Part shown: positions 9,717 through 20,207 of the stretch, one piece after another
Layout of the letters: every line of letters begins with the position of its first letter
Position numbering within the stretch: position 1 is the stretch's first letter
From: Hetaerina americana
Taxonomy: Eukaryota > Arthropoda > Insecta > Odonata > Calopterygidae
Assembly: GCA_022747635.1 (NCBI GenBank)
Contig: JAKTNV010000064.1
Location: forward strand, 1,603,450-1,667,449
Direction: 5' to 3'
DNA: 64,000 bases
Translations under genes and position numbers: made by a program
The notes under the pieces: generated by a model
What the model was told of the DNA's origin: nothing
What the model saw: the letters and a program-made list of their open reading frames with translations, nothing else
Database searches by the model: none

Positions 9717-11043
9717 TCCCATTTACTTCCCTAACATAAGACCAGAAAGCTTTGGGGTCAGTGTCCAAGTGCTCGCAAAGTACTTTGCGTTTAAATTCCA
9801 GTAAGGCGCTACGTAATTGTTTTTTGGTTTCAATTTTAGAGGATCTATATGTGTCCCATAATTGTGTATTCTCAGGAGATGATGTGTTCACGCCTGCCCT
9901 CTTTACCCTAGAGTGTAGCATTCTCTGCTTTCGAAGGGCTTTTCTAACGTCTTTATTGTACCACCTGGGGTCGCGATTTGCTTTAACGTATTTTATAGGT
10001 ATGAAATCTACGATTCCTTTTTGCATGATATTGACAAATTCTGTCCAAGTTTCTTCCACGTTGACATGACTTAAGCGGGTTTTGAACTCGGGCAGTGAAG
10101 AGTTTAATTGATTGGCAAAAGATTCAAAGTCTGCTTTATGGTAATTATAAATTTTTCTTTTTGGTTTAACAATCTTTTTTATTGCTATGTCCAAATGGAC
10201 ATTAATTGCTTTATGGTCACTCAAGCCCTCATCAGTTGATACACTAATAATACGTTCCGGCGTGTTTGTAAGAAATAGATCCAATATGTTCTTTCCACGG
10301 GTGGGCATGCGTACTGCTTGATGGAGGGAGTTTCTTTGAACCAATTTTATCATGGAATTGCAAGATTCGCGATCGCGGGTTCCAGATTTAACGATATTGC
10401 TGTCCCAATCTATACCAGGGAGGTTAAAGTCGCCACCAATTATGTTTATGCTGTTATTATATTTACGTGTAAACTTGTGAATTTGATCGTTGAGGGTGTG
10501 AAGTGTTTTCAAATCTGAGTCTGGAGGTCTGTAGAAAGAGCATAAATTTATGTTGGGTTGATTGGTCCGTAGTAAGGTGCACCAAACACTTTCTATGTTA
10601 TTATTTTCAAATGAAACTTGCCTGCTTTCAAAATGACTTTTAACTGCCACGAAAACCCCTCCTCCGGGTCTTGTATCTCTATCGTGTCGGTAAACTTTGA
10701 AATCTATTGGGAAAATTTCTTGGTCATTAATATCATTGCACAGCCAACTCTCTGTGCCTAATACTATATCAGCGGAATGAGTTTGGATTATGTGTTCTAG
10801 ATCCGCTGATTTGTTCTTGAGGCTTCTGCAATTTATAACAAGTATAGTTAAATTATTTTGATGTTGAATAACGTCCTTATTAGTGCCTGACTGTAATTTA
10901 GGACGCCTTTGTGGGGAAGTGCGTGTCACATGTCTTTCTAAATCATTACCAGTGTTGTCAATGACTTTTATATTTTTATTAATAATATTATACGCGCTAT
11001 CCCCAGATGTTATTGACCCACTAAGTGACCTGCCCTCTATCCT
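9717..11043 (-). pseudogene. LINE-A ORF2 5' half (endonuclease), truncated by copy 3
   Basis: The frame is open from the slip site at 11043 through the complete APE endonuclease domain (NCRSLK, GTESW, GGDFNL, SDHKAI) and on to KAFWSYVREVNGS. It then reads 17 residues of copy 3's 5' end and stops at 9661. There is again no ATG in frame upstream of the endonuclease. The 38-codon linker after the slip site differs from copy 3 at several bases but stays open. The reverse transcriptase half is displaced to 3003-4751. Confidence 0.88.
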
Positions 11044-12062
11044 AAAAAAGGCCTACAGTGGTCGAGTATCCTATCCGCTACCTTACTCGCCGCTTCCGCC
11101 GTGTAATGGACCCCAGATCGGTTAAGGGGAGTCCTGCAAGATCGGAGGGTTGGTCTGAGGTCGACGAAGGAGGCTCCTATGTCCGAGCAAAATCTCGATA
11201 GTCTCTGGTTTATGCCTTCCACTCGGCTCCAAACCAGAGACCCGCGATCCTCCCTCGGAACGATGCTGCAGACCGTTAGTCCCAGCCGAACCCCCTCGAC
11301 GCCCTGGACGCGCTTCACCTCGGAGCTCAGTTCCCTAAGGGAACGGAGGACCTCCTCGGATCCACGGTCCGTGACGTCGTTGGTGCCCACATGGGCCACG
11401 ACCTGCAGCCTAGAGCACTTCGTGCCTTTGACCGCCGCCTCGATCGCCTTCGTCACCTGAGGGACTCCTCCGCCTGGTATACACCAGGCGGTCACCCGTT
11501 GATCGGCGCCTACGCGGCGCGCCCTTTCCCTCAATGGGACCATTACACGACGGACATTCGAGCTACCTATTACTACAATTCCCTCCCTTCCCGTTCCCTG
11601 ACGTCTTACCCTAGGCAGTGCCCTCGGAGTAGGGGTAGGGGCTGCAGGTACGGTGGTGCTGTCATCCGACAACACCTGGTACCTGTTGGAGACGGGGATG
11701 GTATCTGCCTCCGCAGAGTCCAATCCCCGCCGCAGCGTTACCTTCCCCTTGCCCCGAGAGACAACCCTCCAATCGTCTGACCTACGGACGTGAGACACTC
11801 CCTCGTTGGGAGATGGGACACGGGGTAGGTCTCTAATCGCCCAGCCACGTGTAGCATTCGGACGAATCCGTGCACCCATATGGGCGTGGCGGGTTTTCGT
11901 ATTCCCACTCCGAGCACCATCTCTCCTGAGGGGAGTCCTCCGGCCAGCGATCTCCGATCGAAGCTCCCGCACCATTCTCTCCAGCATGACAATACGGGCC
12001 CTTAAAGCCGCGCATTCGCCAGTGCCTTCGAGCATGGCAACAGGGGACCTAGATGAAGCCAT
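11037..12062 (-). CDS. LINE-A ORF1 of the older copy, intact
   Basis: A 341-residue ORF1, nearly identical to the one at 8242-9267, with the same coiled-coil-like N-terminus and SGNH-like blocks (IGSSNVRR, AHVGTNDV, SGVHYT). Visible replacements are few, for example L/R near residue 45, R/H near residue 91 and I/T near residue 133. The frame is intact although the element is otherwise disrupted. The stop at 11037-11039 lies three bases beyond the same TTTTTTA heptamer. Confidence 0.87.
   Translation of the reverse strand: MASSRSPVAMLEGTGECAALRARIVMLERMVRELRSEIAGRRTPLRRDGARSGNTKTRHAHMGARIRPNATRGWAIRDLPRVPSPNEGVSHVRRSDDWRVVSRGKGKVTLRRGLDSAEADTIPVSNRYQVLSDDSTTVPAAPTPTPRALPRVRRQGTGREGIVVIGSSNVRRVMVPLRERARRVGADQRVTAWCIPGGGVPQVTKAIEAAVKGTKCSRLQVVAHVGTNDVTDRGSEEVLRSLRELSSEVKRVQGVEGVRLGLTVCSIVPREDRGSLVWSRVEGINQRLSRFCSDIGASFVDLRPTLRSCRTPLNRSGVHYTAEAASKVADRILDHCRPFLG
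11043..11049 (-). promoter_or_regulatory. Candidate -1 frameshift heptamer, copy 4
   Basis: The same T TTT TTA GGA TAG context as copy 3, with the heptamer unchanged. The following -1 frame is open in this copy too, despite several substitutions in the linker. Confidence 0.55.
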
Positions 12063-12499
12063 CCTAATTAAACTACTGAGTTCCCAACAAAAGCTAACCT
12101 GTATACACTATGCTAAAATTTCTAAGAGGGGTTAGTTAAATTTAGCTCAATCAATAAGTTACGCTTTGTAAGTAAGTAAAGAAAGGAAAGAAAAAAGATG
12201 GTAAAGAAAATAAAACACTCACCGATAACCAATTAGATTCGACGGACAAAAACCACCGCAAGCCACTAAGAGTACCCACAAGGAATACTACCAAACTATT
12301 AAAAACTAATAACAAACAGCACAAAAACTAAATAAACTAACTATTTCACAAAATTAAAGCTAACACTAAACTACACTTCACTAGGGAAGAACAAACACAG
12401 AAGTAACAGCAGGCACGCAGGTAGTCTCAGGTAGGGTCGAACCGGTTCTAGGGAGCGAGCTCGAGCACGTCTGTTCTCGGCAGAAGCCAGGCAGAGAAT
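12063..12499 (-). other. LINE-A 5' UTR, copy 4
   Basis: This leader closely matches 9268-9714 over its length and ends at the same 5' terminus. The GTGAGT donor-like site is conserved (12222-12217). Small differences and short length changes are scattered in the A-rich middle part. Confidence 0.6.
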
Positions 12500-12502
12500 G
12501 AA

Positions 12503-12615
12503 GATAATGCCTTCTGATGAAGGCATTATCGTGGGCGTTGTTTCTCATGGCTCTGTTCAGGTGTTCTTTCTCTGCTGGGAGTGATTCTGCGCCTGACACT
12601 CTTTCTGCTCTGGCA
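12503..12615 (-). mobile_element. Penelope-like element fragment
   Basis: A minus-strand translation reads ARAERVSGAESLPAEKEHLN and on to NNAHDNAFIRRHYL. This resembles the segment just after the RT palm in the Penelope-like element at 51203-52042 (LVHRATSVSDQEHLEAEIHH and following). The left edge is cut at the LINE-A 5' end. It contains a perfect 11-bp inverted repeat (12503-12513 and 12520-12530) with a 6-base loop. No complete domain remains. Confidence 0.5.
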
Positions 12616-12659
12616 ACCTACCACCCCCACCCAAACCCCCCCCTCCCCAACACATAAAC

Positions 12660-12832
12660 ATCAACGCCCGTTAACGGTCAAAAAGTGAAAGGACCGAGAA
12701 CCGGGTATAAATACCGGCGGATCAGCTAGCATAAAATTACTTCGCTCCTGAAGACGCTCCCTGCAACGGGAGAGAAACGTTGAGCCAAAAATGTCTCTCA
12801 CGCAGTCCAGCCCGAGAACTACCTCTGCAAGC
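12660..12832 (+). mobile_element. Penelope-like terminal region with TATA and CTGAAGA...GAAAC motif
   Basis: The segment contains TATAAATA at 12706-12713 and, about 35 bases later, CTGAAGACG with a perfect CTCCC/GGGAG stem ending in GAAACGTT. The same order (TATAAATACC, then CTGAAGACG...GAAACGTC) occurs at the 3' side of the Penelope-like element at 50487-52045. It is best read as a terminal repeat of a Penelope-like element. The Jockey-type relic follows directly. Confidence 0.5.
12748..12778 (+). ncRNA. Hammerhead-like motif
   Basis: CTGAAGA (12748-12754) fits the hammerhead core CUGANGA. It is followed by a stem CTCCC/GGGAG (12757-12761 with 12768-12772) and GAAAC (12774-12778). Penelope-like elements are known to carry hammerhead ribozymes at their ends. 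Stem III and the cleavage site are not clear here, so self-cleavage is not claimed. Confidence 0.4.
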
Positions 12833-12835
12833 AAC

Positions 12836-14204
12836 ATCATAATCATCAAACCCCTCTCTGAAGTCTCAAGGTATCGTCCAACCTCCCTCACCTGTGCCCT
12901 CAGCAAACTATTTGAGAAAGTTATCCTTAAACGCCTACACTCACTCCCTTTCCCATTATTTAGGCACGAGCAATTCGGTTTCGCACCTAAAACTTCAATA
13001 GTTCACCAAATTAACCGCCTTACGGAACTAATCCAATCCGGATTTAACAACAAAATGGTCACGACTGCGGTCTTACTAGACATCATTCTGGCCTTCGACA
13101 AGGTCTGGCATGAAGGCCTTTTATTCAAACTGGCCAAGAAAAATATTCCCCTCTATCTTATCAAAATCATCCGATCCTTTCTTAACAATCGTTCCTTCTC
13201 TATCCTCCATAACACTTACCGATTTCCTTCCAAACCGCAGCTAACTGGCGTTCCCCAAGGGGCGGTCCAATGCTCTTCAAATGTTCATTGACGACCTCCC
13301 CTCCCACCCTTTCGCACACACTTTCCTATATTCAGATGACACCACCATTGCCGCCCAAAGCTGGTGGCACTCCTAGACTGATGACGCCCTACAATATCAT
13401 CTGCACCTGATAGGTGACTGCCTCGAAGAGTGGAAGCTTGCGGTCAACCCAGATAAATGCTTTAAACTCTGCTTCTCGCGCAACCCCTCAAAGATCACCC
13501 GTACGTAACTCACCTTAAATCTCCGTATAATCCCTCAAAAAACCTGTGTGACCTTCCTTGGTGTCACACTGGATAAACAGCTATCCTTCTCCACCCATGT
13601 CACAACGAAATTAGCTAAACTCCGCTCATCCACCTTCGCTCTCCACCCCCTACTCTCAAGATCCTCCAAAACCTCCTTAAACTCCAAACTCGCTATCCTC
13701 CAATCCATATTACTCCCCCAAGTCCTTTATGCGCCCCCAGTATGGGCCAATGCCCCAAAAGGAGCGATAAGTAAAATCCAGGTATGGCTAAACAAGCTGA
13801 CCCGACTCATCGCAGGAGCCCCTTGGTTCGTTCCCAACAACCTTATCCACAAAGAATTGAACATCCGAACGGTCAATGAGCTTATCATAAAAGCACTACA
13901 CAGCTACAGCAGGTCTATCCCTTGTTCCATAAACCCCCTCATCTCTTCCTTATGGTCCTCGACCCTCCCCACTGGAAAAACTAAATATAACCAACAACTC
14001 CTTAAGTCGTCTCCTTCAGCACCTCCCAAGAAAAGAACACCCAAATTTCCACAAACCACCCACCTTCATCCCACCCTAAATAAAAACTTCATTCTCTTTC
14101 CACCAAAGAATATCCCTACAAGGAATGTGACATCAACGGAAACGAAACAGACCGGTCCAGCCTCTCCTAACCTCCCCCATCTCACTCCACCCGACCCTAC
14201 CTGA
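12836..14204 (+). pseudogene. Jockey-type reverse transcriptase, decayed
   Basis: This is the RT part of a Jockey-type LINE without its endonuclease. Recognisable motifs are RYRPTSLT, HEQFGFAPKTS, LDIILAFDKVWHEGL, LTGVPQGAV, LYSDDTT (catalytic YSDD at 13329-13340, with Ser where Ala is usual), VTFLGVTLDKQLSF and LIAGAPWFVPN. There is a frameshift between 13260 and 13291, a stop at 13375, and another at 13506; the final frame is open to 14204. It begins abruptly after the Penelope-like terminal region, so it is 5' truncated. It is inactive. Confidence 0.8.
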
Positions 14205-15814
14205 TCAGTCTCTAAACTGATATTGTCACAAGCCACATCCTAAGCATATCCTTTACCCACTTTTTCCTTCAGCTTCCAACCCTGTTCCTAAGTTTAACCA
14301 GGAAAAAAACAATTAGATAAATAAATAAAAAATAATAATAAAGAATATATACGTATAAAAAATATATAATAATAAAAATGAAATCATAATTAAAGAAAAA
14401 GAAAGAAAAAACATATACTAAGAAAATAATAACAAAAAAAATACAAAAACAATTATTAAAAAATATATATATATATATATTAGAAATAACAATTATAAAC
14501 ATAATACACCCCTTCTGCCAACACTTCCATAAATGCACTCCATGGCTCCAGTGGTTCCGAAGGAGTAAAAAAGGTTCACTACTAATGCTTTGGGTGTTCC
14601 ACGCCGCAGCGTGCCTCACACCGCCCGCTCGCTTTTTACGGCGCGTTGTAATATCTCTCTCGGCGGATAAAATTTGTAGAAACTTTTGCGAAACTACCAA
14701 GGACTATTTTCTTCGTTAGATTTATTTAAATCACTCCCTAATCCACTTGGCAACGATTTTTACTGGCAAACTTAAACGTTTTCCAGTAAAGTATGCCACC
14801 ATTCTTCATAATGCGACATGTTGCGAAATTTCCGACTATCTCCTAGCTTGGTAATACGCTCGGTCATAGTGCTAGGCTACAAGGAAGAACGTTTTGAAAG
14901 GAGGATTTGTTTCCATCCTGAATCTTTGTCAGAAAACACACCGCTGCCATCATCACAGCGGCAAATATTTGGCTCTAAATTTACCGTCGAATGTAACAGC
15001 CGTTCGAATTTTAATGAATGATGGGAAACTCAGGTGATACAGGCACTCCTCTCCCGGCACGGAAGGTCGGTCTGCCGCCGAAACGGCCCCGCGCTCGACT
15101 CCTTCCGCCTCTCGATCGGCAGCGTTTACGTGCCGTCGCTAAATATAAAACGTCACACTCTGCTGTGATTGTTTTACATTTTATAGCACAGATTGAGCAC
15201 AAGGTGTTCATAATCATTCCAGCCCGGATATTGGTTCCATTGAATGAAAAGAATAGTGCTGAAGAGACCTGTGACAATTAGATCTGTTTTCAAAAACTTT
15301 TTCGCAGTCCTCCACGCATTCACTCTGCAACACTGACACCTTGTAGGAACACATCGATTTTGTTTCACGAGTAGTTGCTGTGGCAACGATAATTTGCATC
15401 TGTTCCTACGACACGTGTCGTAGAATATTATTCGTCACCATGTAGTCTGTGAGTTTTACTAAGTTAATGAAATTTTCACCAAAATATTGATAGAATAGGG
15501 CTATCAAAAGTATATTGGCTATTATTAACGCGTCTTTTCGAGTAGCAGTTGAGGGCCATTGTATTTGAATGGATGCTGCGGTCCATCGAGAAATGCCGGA
15601 GATGTTAAGTGACGGCACCGCTTGTACGTTGTTTCCCACCGCCCCCTCCGCCCATTCCCCCCACCCCCTCCTCGTTCATTCCCCCCTCCTCACTCATTCG
15701 CTTCCCTCTCCGCTGCGAGGCGACATCTCGCTTGACGCCCCTCCTCCTCCCTCAAAGACCCGATTGGGTCACCATGAAACCCCTAAGATGTCTACTTCTC
15801 GTGCATTTGCCCAC
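14205..15814. other. No recognisable gene
   Basis: 14280-14500 is strongly A-rich with a short (TA)n at 14464-14480, perhaps the A-rich tail zone of the preceding Jockey relic. 14500-15814 has several short open frames with no motif I recognise. I see no RNA gene. Confidence 0.4.
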
Positions 15815-15914
15815 CCTCACTCCAACTTGCACCTCACCCATGGCACTTGGTGCTTGCACCCCCTGCCCCGCCATTTGGTCGCCCGCGGGGCATTGTATGT
15901 GCAAATGTAGATGT
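15815..15914 (+). repeat. GATGTA-tailed repeat, family C
   Basis: The pattern is GGTGCTTGCACCCCCTGCC, then TTTGGTCGC, CGGGGCAT, then AATGTAGATGT. It has the same layout as the LINE-A 3' end (C-rich arm, T-rich loop, G-rich arm, GTAGAT tail) but a different sequence. Similar copies are at 27965-28050 and 56164-56254. Confidence 0.45.
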
Positions 15915-18065
15915 TTAAGTCCTCGATAAACTGTCATGTAGGTCTTTACCTTGGAGAATTAGCCATTGATGAGCTTGCATTTGTACATGCTTCTTGCGAA
16001 TTTTAAGGATCAAAACCGGTATTGGTTATAATTAAACCTCTCTGCTTTTTATTTTCCATTCTATTTTTTAAAAACGTAATATGAAAGATAAACATAACTT
16101 TTTAGCGGCCCGAATAGGCATATCTTCGGTATTCAATAACAATTTACATTTGCCAACGATTAACTGCATCCGCATCTATGCATAACTCTGTGAGCCACAC
16201 ACGCCCCCATACACGCAGATGGTGACGCGTTACGGTTTCCTATCTCTAGTAAACCCCGCGAATGACTGCAGTCCTGCAAACCCTTATGCATGGTTCTGAT
16301 TACTTCGGGCGCTGTACTTTATTTCGACGCAACGACCTCCGCCTCACACACGGAGCCCACCCACAGCAATCGAATCTGTTTGCGGCGAGCCCCGAATTCC
16401 CGACGGAGCGTGTCGTCGCCCGTGCCGGACGTCCGCGGGTGGGCGGGCGGGGAAGGGGGAGGCGCCACGGCACTTCGTCAGGTGGGTCGGCTTTTGCCGC
16501 GCGCACCCCCCAGCGGGCACTCGACGACAAGGTGTCGCCCGACGGCCGATGGCACATCGAGGGCACTCCTTCTGCCGGAGGGTGGGGGACCTCCCCCTGG
16601 GGTCCGCAGTGCACGGCATTACATACACGTCAATTCGTCCCAGATGTTCCGAATGGTATCCGTGGACTTATGCGCATTTCCGGCGACCGCCATTGTGGCA
16701 TGCTAACTCGTATTTACTGCGCACACATCTTTTGAGGTAACACCGCCGATCTGCCGAAGGGTTTTCATCGAGTGCTAAATTAGCGCCTCGACGTCGAAGA
16801 CTTTAATTGCGACGCGGACGCGAGAGATTGAGAAAGGAGAGCTCAATTCAGAGAGGGAAGCGTTGTGGCGTCGTTCCCCAAGGGTGATACGTCACCCCCT
16901 CCCCGTCCACACTTGGAGCGGCCGACGCGAGCGGGGGGAGGAAAGGGGGGCGAGGGAGCCGTCAATTAAGCTGTAATTTATCGCCACCCCCTTCTCTGGT
17001 TGCGCGCACTCCTGTCTCTCGGGGGGGAGGGGGGCAAATTATTGGGGGTTGGGGGTGCGAGGGGGACATTTCCAACGCCCCAACCCTTACTCCCGCGCAC
17101 CCCCGCCCATCCCACAGAGTGTCCGTAATGGGATTGAGCCGGCCGTCGACGCGGCTGTCAGCGGGGACCATTCGACGACGAACTATGCAGAGGCATGGAA
17201 AGGGCATATCCCGCCTTATGTCCTCTTGATGCATTTGGAACAAGCAAGGGCACAGTGGCACTGTTGGCGCGCGCAGACTGCGGCGGGCGGGCTTAATCCT
17301 ATTCTGCCGAGAGGATTTCCGATGGTTCGGTATCAGGGTTGAGTCGAGGAGCGAAAGGGAAAGAGCGCCCCCCAGGTGTGATCTCGGAAATGATGCAAAC
17401 CCCACTATCATACGATGAAACAATCGCTTCGCAGAATCCATAAAAACATCTTCACTTAACTGGCCGGTCCAGATTTTGCCAGCTTCCGCAATCATTTCCT
17501 AAGTATTTCTGCCTTAGAAATGACCGTGAAATGTATCACATCAAAAATCGTGAATCGCATCGCATTCAGTGAATCAAAGAACTTCTAGAAGTATACTCTG
17601 CATTTTATTTTTTTTCCTTACACAAAGATTAACATATTTCACAAAATGGCGCCTGAAACTACAGAGCAAATCTTATTAGTGTAATAACAACTATTTATAT
17701 GTACGATTCGGAGGTGGCAATATTAATTTGAAAACCTTAACCATAAGGAAGTGTAGATGCGCTCCTACTTTGTTCAGTTTATATTTTCACAACTGCTAAC
17801 CACAAACAATTATTGGTAAGGCAAAAGTACGTATGTTATATCAATGTGGATGTGCAAAAACGCGCGAGTAGTGCAATACGCCCCACAAAAAGAACGGTAT
17901 GTCCACTGGATTTTTGTGTGAAATGGAAAGAAATATTCATTATTTTATCTCCATTGTGGCGCAAATTTAAAGCCAATCCAAAGAACGATCTTCGTTCGAG
18001 ATCATCAATCTATATTCTCCCTACAAATCTATCTTCCACCATTTTCAAGGAAATAAAAAGCTTAG

Positions 18066-18066
<1 letters not shown>
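15915..18066. other. No recognisable gene; GC-rich patches
   Basis: 16360-16620 and 16860-17110 are GC-rich and open in several frames on both strands, which is expected from composition alone. No domain, splice structure or RNA gene is recognisable. 17500-18066 is ordinary A/T-rich sequence. Confidence 0.35.

Positions 18067-18152
<86 letters not shown>
18067..18152. repeat. (TA)n followed by (CA)n microsatellite
   Basis: Alternating AT runs to about 18130, then AC to 18152, where the mariner terminal repeat begins. The mariner sits at the edge of the tract, in keeping with TA target choice. Confidence 0.95.
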
Positions 18153-18153
<1 letters not shown>

Positions 18154-18905
18154 GAGGGTCATCCGGAAAGTAGTACCCGTTCGTGAAATAAAGACACAAA
18201 AGTAAATATTAACAAACATAAAAAATTTTATTTGAAAGAGGATACTTTAAACTACTTCTCAACATAATCTCCAAGCAAATTAAGGCATTTGTCATAACGT
18301 GTGACAAGTTTCTGTATTCCTGCTGCATAGTCCTTCGCCGCCAGCTCATTGAGATACGCGAGGGACCCATCTTGCACAAATTTTTGCATAATGCAGATGG
18401 TGTTTAACAATTTCATGAACAATTGTTCGAGAAACATTGGGAAAATGCTCACAGATGTCATCAATTGTGACGCGCCGATCGTTCCTCACGAATTCGTCAA
18501 CTGAGCTCACCAGTTGGTCTGTAATGACAGACGGTCTCTCCGAACGCTCATCGTCGTGTGTGTTCCCCCTCCCCATGTTGAAGTTGCGACACCACCGCCG
18601 AACAGACGACTCGTCCATTACATTGTCTCCATACACCTCCTTTAATTGGCGATGAATATCACATGGGCGAACGTTTCTTGCATTGAGGAATTTAATCACT
18701 GCCCTCACTTCACAACTGGCGGCGTTCTCAATTTTTTTAAACATTGTAAACAATCACAGAAACAACACAGGCAATGCTAGCGTCACGCAACTTGGCTCAG
18801 AGAAGGCAGACAAGCCACTGAAGCTATCTGACCTCGTCCAGCGGCTACTCGTGTCGTCAGCACTTCATGCGGCACGAACGGGTACTACTTTCCGGATGAC
18901 CCTCG
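18153..18905 (-). mobile_element. Deleted mariner, copy 1 (753 bp)
   Basis: The terminal inverted repeats are about 33 bp: CGAGGGTCATCCGGAAAGTA and onward at 18153, with the complement ending at 18905. Length and sequence match the copy at 55255-56007, with one difference seen (T versus C near 18853). The central catalytic part of the transposase gene is missing. The flanking dinucleotides are CA and TG instead of TA, perhaps from microsatellite slippage after insertion. Confidence 0.9.
18252..18753 (-). pseudogene. Mariner transposase, DNA-binding part kept, DDD core deleted
   Basis: Starting at 18753, the first 130 residues match the mariner/SETMAR-type N-terminus: a first helix-turn-helix ([20 protein letters not shown]), the linker MGRGNTHDDERSERPS, and a second helix-turn-helix (VTIDDICEHFPNVSRTIVHEI). 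The frame then leaves the family after CARWVP and stops at 18346. A second frame supplies only the C-terminus AAGIQKLVTRYDKCLNLLGD, ending at 18252. All three catalytic acidic residues are gone. The 135-residue open frame could still bind the terminal repeats. Confidence 0.85.
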
Positions 18906-18936
18906 TGTATATATATATATATTGGTAGTGTAGTAA

Positions 18937-19430
18937 GTGTGAAAGTCAGAAGAATCGAAGAGGTTTAGAAGAAAAAGAGGAGGTAATTGAAAAGCTGCAA
19001 GCGGATTTAAACATCGCTCGTAAGACAATTTTCAGTCTTAACGCTGAAAATGAGGAACTGAAAGCATCATTACCAGTGATGAGGCGGCGGGTGAAACAGC
19101 AAGTCGAAGATGATCTCCACTTTGTCCCAAGGTGTGATAAGAGGAAACCGTAAGATTTAAGGCCGACCAGAAGTGAAACAAGCTCATGTGACGCGGATGC
19201 CGATCGGGCTGTAGGAATACGGGAAAGCATCCTGCGGAGAGAGCAGCCTTAGAAGGGAGGAGATGGGAGGAAGGATAGGATAAATGTGAGACCGAAGAGG
19301 GAAGTGCTTCCGATGAGGGAGGTCATAGTGTCAAGGGAGGGGACGTCTCTTGGTGATCCAGGGCCACCCAAAGTGAAAATATTTGGTTGTTCCATAATGA
19401 GTTTCGTCAGAGGTTGTGGCGAAAGTATCA
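18937..19430 (+). pseudogene. Possible LINE ORF1 relic (coiled coil plus SGNH block I)
   Basis: The translation gives a charged coiled coil (EEKEEVIEKLQADLNIARKT, then SLNAENEELKASLPV), a stop near 19153, and in a shifted frame KVKIFGCSIMSFVRG. The last piece resembles block I of the SGNH domain in CR1-group ORF1 proteins, with Cys for Asp. The sequence ends where a LINE-A 3' end begins (19431). The gene is decayed; the identification is by pattern only. Confidence 0.45.
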
Positions 19431-19660
19431 ATCTACATTTACATCTACTTAATACCCCACAAGCCGCCGCAAGGATGTGTGGCGGGGGGTATTAGGAAAC
19501 CACCCGTAATTTAGAAAAGAAAAAAAAACCGCATGCAAAAACCACAGATTCATACATCCACAAAAAAACATGCCATACATTCACGCAAGAACATATACAA
19601 CCAACACACATGCAAACACTCATATTACCAACTAACATACACATGCACCTGAAAGCAAAC
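19431..19660 (-). repeat. Diverged solo LINE-A 3' end
   Basis: The tail (ATCTACATTTACATCTACTT), hairpin and about 150 further bases of the LINE-A 3' UTR are recognisable but diverged; for example, GGATGTGTGG replaces GGGCGTGTGG. It appears older than the other solo ends and was presumably inserted into the adjacent ORF1 relic. Confidence 0.7.
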
Positions 19661-20206
19661 CTAACATCTTTGCAATTTTTAATTTTGTTCCGACTTGTAA
19701 ATTCAATGTTTTTAATATTTCTAAAGTGACTTCGGTTTCTTACTATTATGATTTCTGATTGTTCGGGGAGAGAATGAGCATTTATATCTATCTGTATAAT
19801 TTTCAGCATTACTCCCAAAAGGATGTCCTGCCAATTTTCTTTGAGCGTGGTTTATAGAAAATGGGTGGCTATATTTGCAGTCGGGAAAATACCCAACCGT
19901 CCACAGTAATGACTCCTATGCAACGGCTGCTTTGATAGGTTAACGTTGAACCCTCGTATATAACCCTTTTCTAACCGCCCAGCCAGAGCGTGGGTGAAAT
20001 TCACGCATTAGAACTGGTTACTGAACAAGGAGTGCGAATTCCATGGGTGCACTCTTCTGGTTGCGGTTCATTTTTATCAACTCCCTCCTCTTCAATGTGC
20101 GTACTAAAGAACTCCTGGCGTGGGTAAAATTAACACTTCATTAAGATCTAAGTTTTCCACTAGCATGTATTGCACAAGCATATGGGGTTGCACCACCATG
20201 CACGTA
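19661..20206. other. No recognisable gene
   Basis: Ordinary mixed-composition sequence. I see no open frame with a known motif, no repeat shared with the rest of the window, and no RNA gene. Confidence 0.4.
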
Positions 20207-20207
20207 C

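Larger units (their letters stand above)
9715..12499 (-). mobile_element. LINE-A copy 4, 5' half of the split older copy
   Basis: The segment contains the 5' UTR, a complete ORF1 and the first half of ORF2, ending at the codons for VNGS, where copy 3 begins. The missing 3' half is at 2814-4753. Its 5' end (12499, reading ATTCTCTGCC) matches copy 3, which defines the true 5' terminus of the family. To the right, the flank at 12500 onward is Penelope-like sequence, so this copy apparently inserted next to or into that relic. Confidence 0.88.

Noticed and set aside
14269..14700. 143-codon minus-strand frame
   Set aside because: Half is Tyr/Phe/Ile-rich translation of A-rich DNA; the rest shows no motif I recognise.
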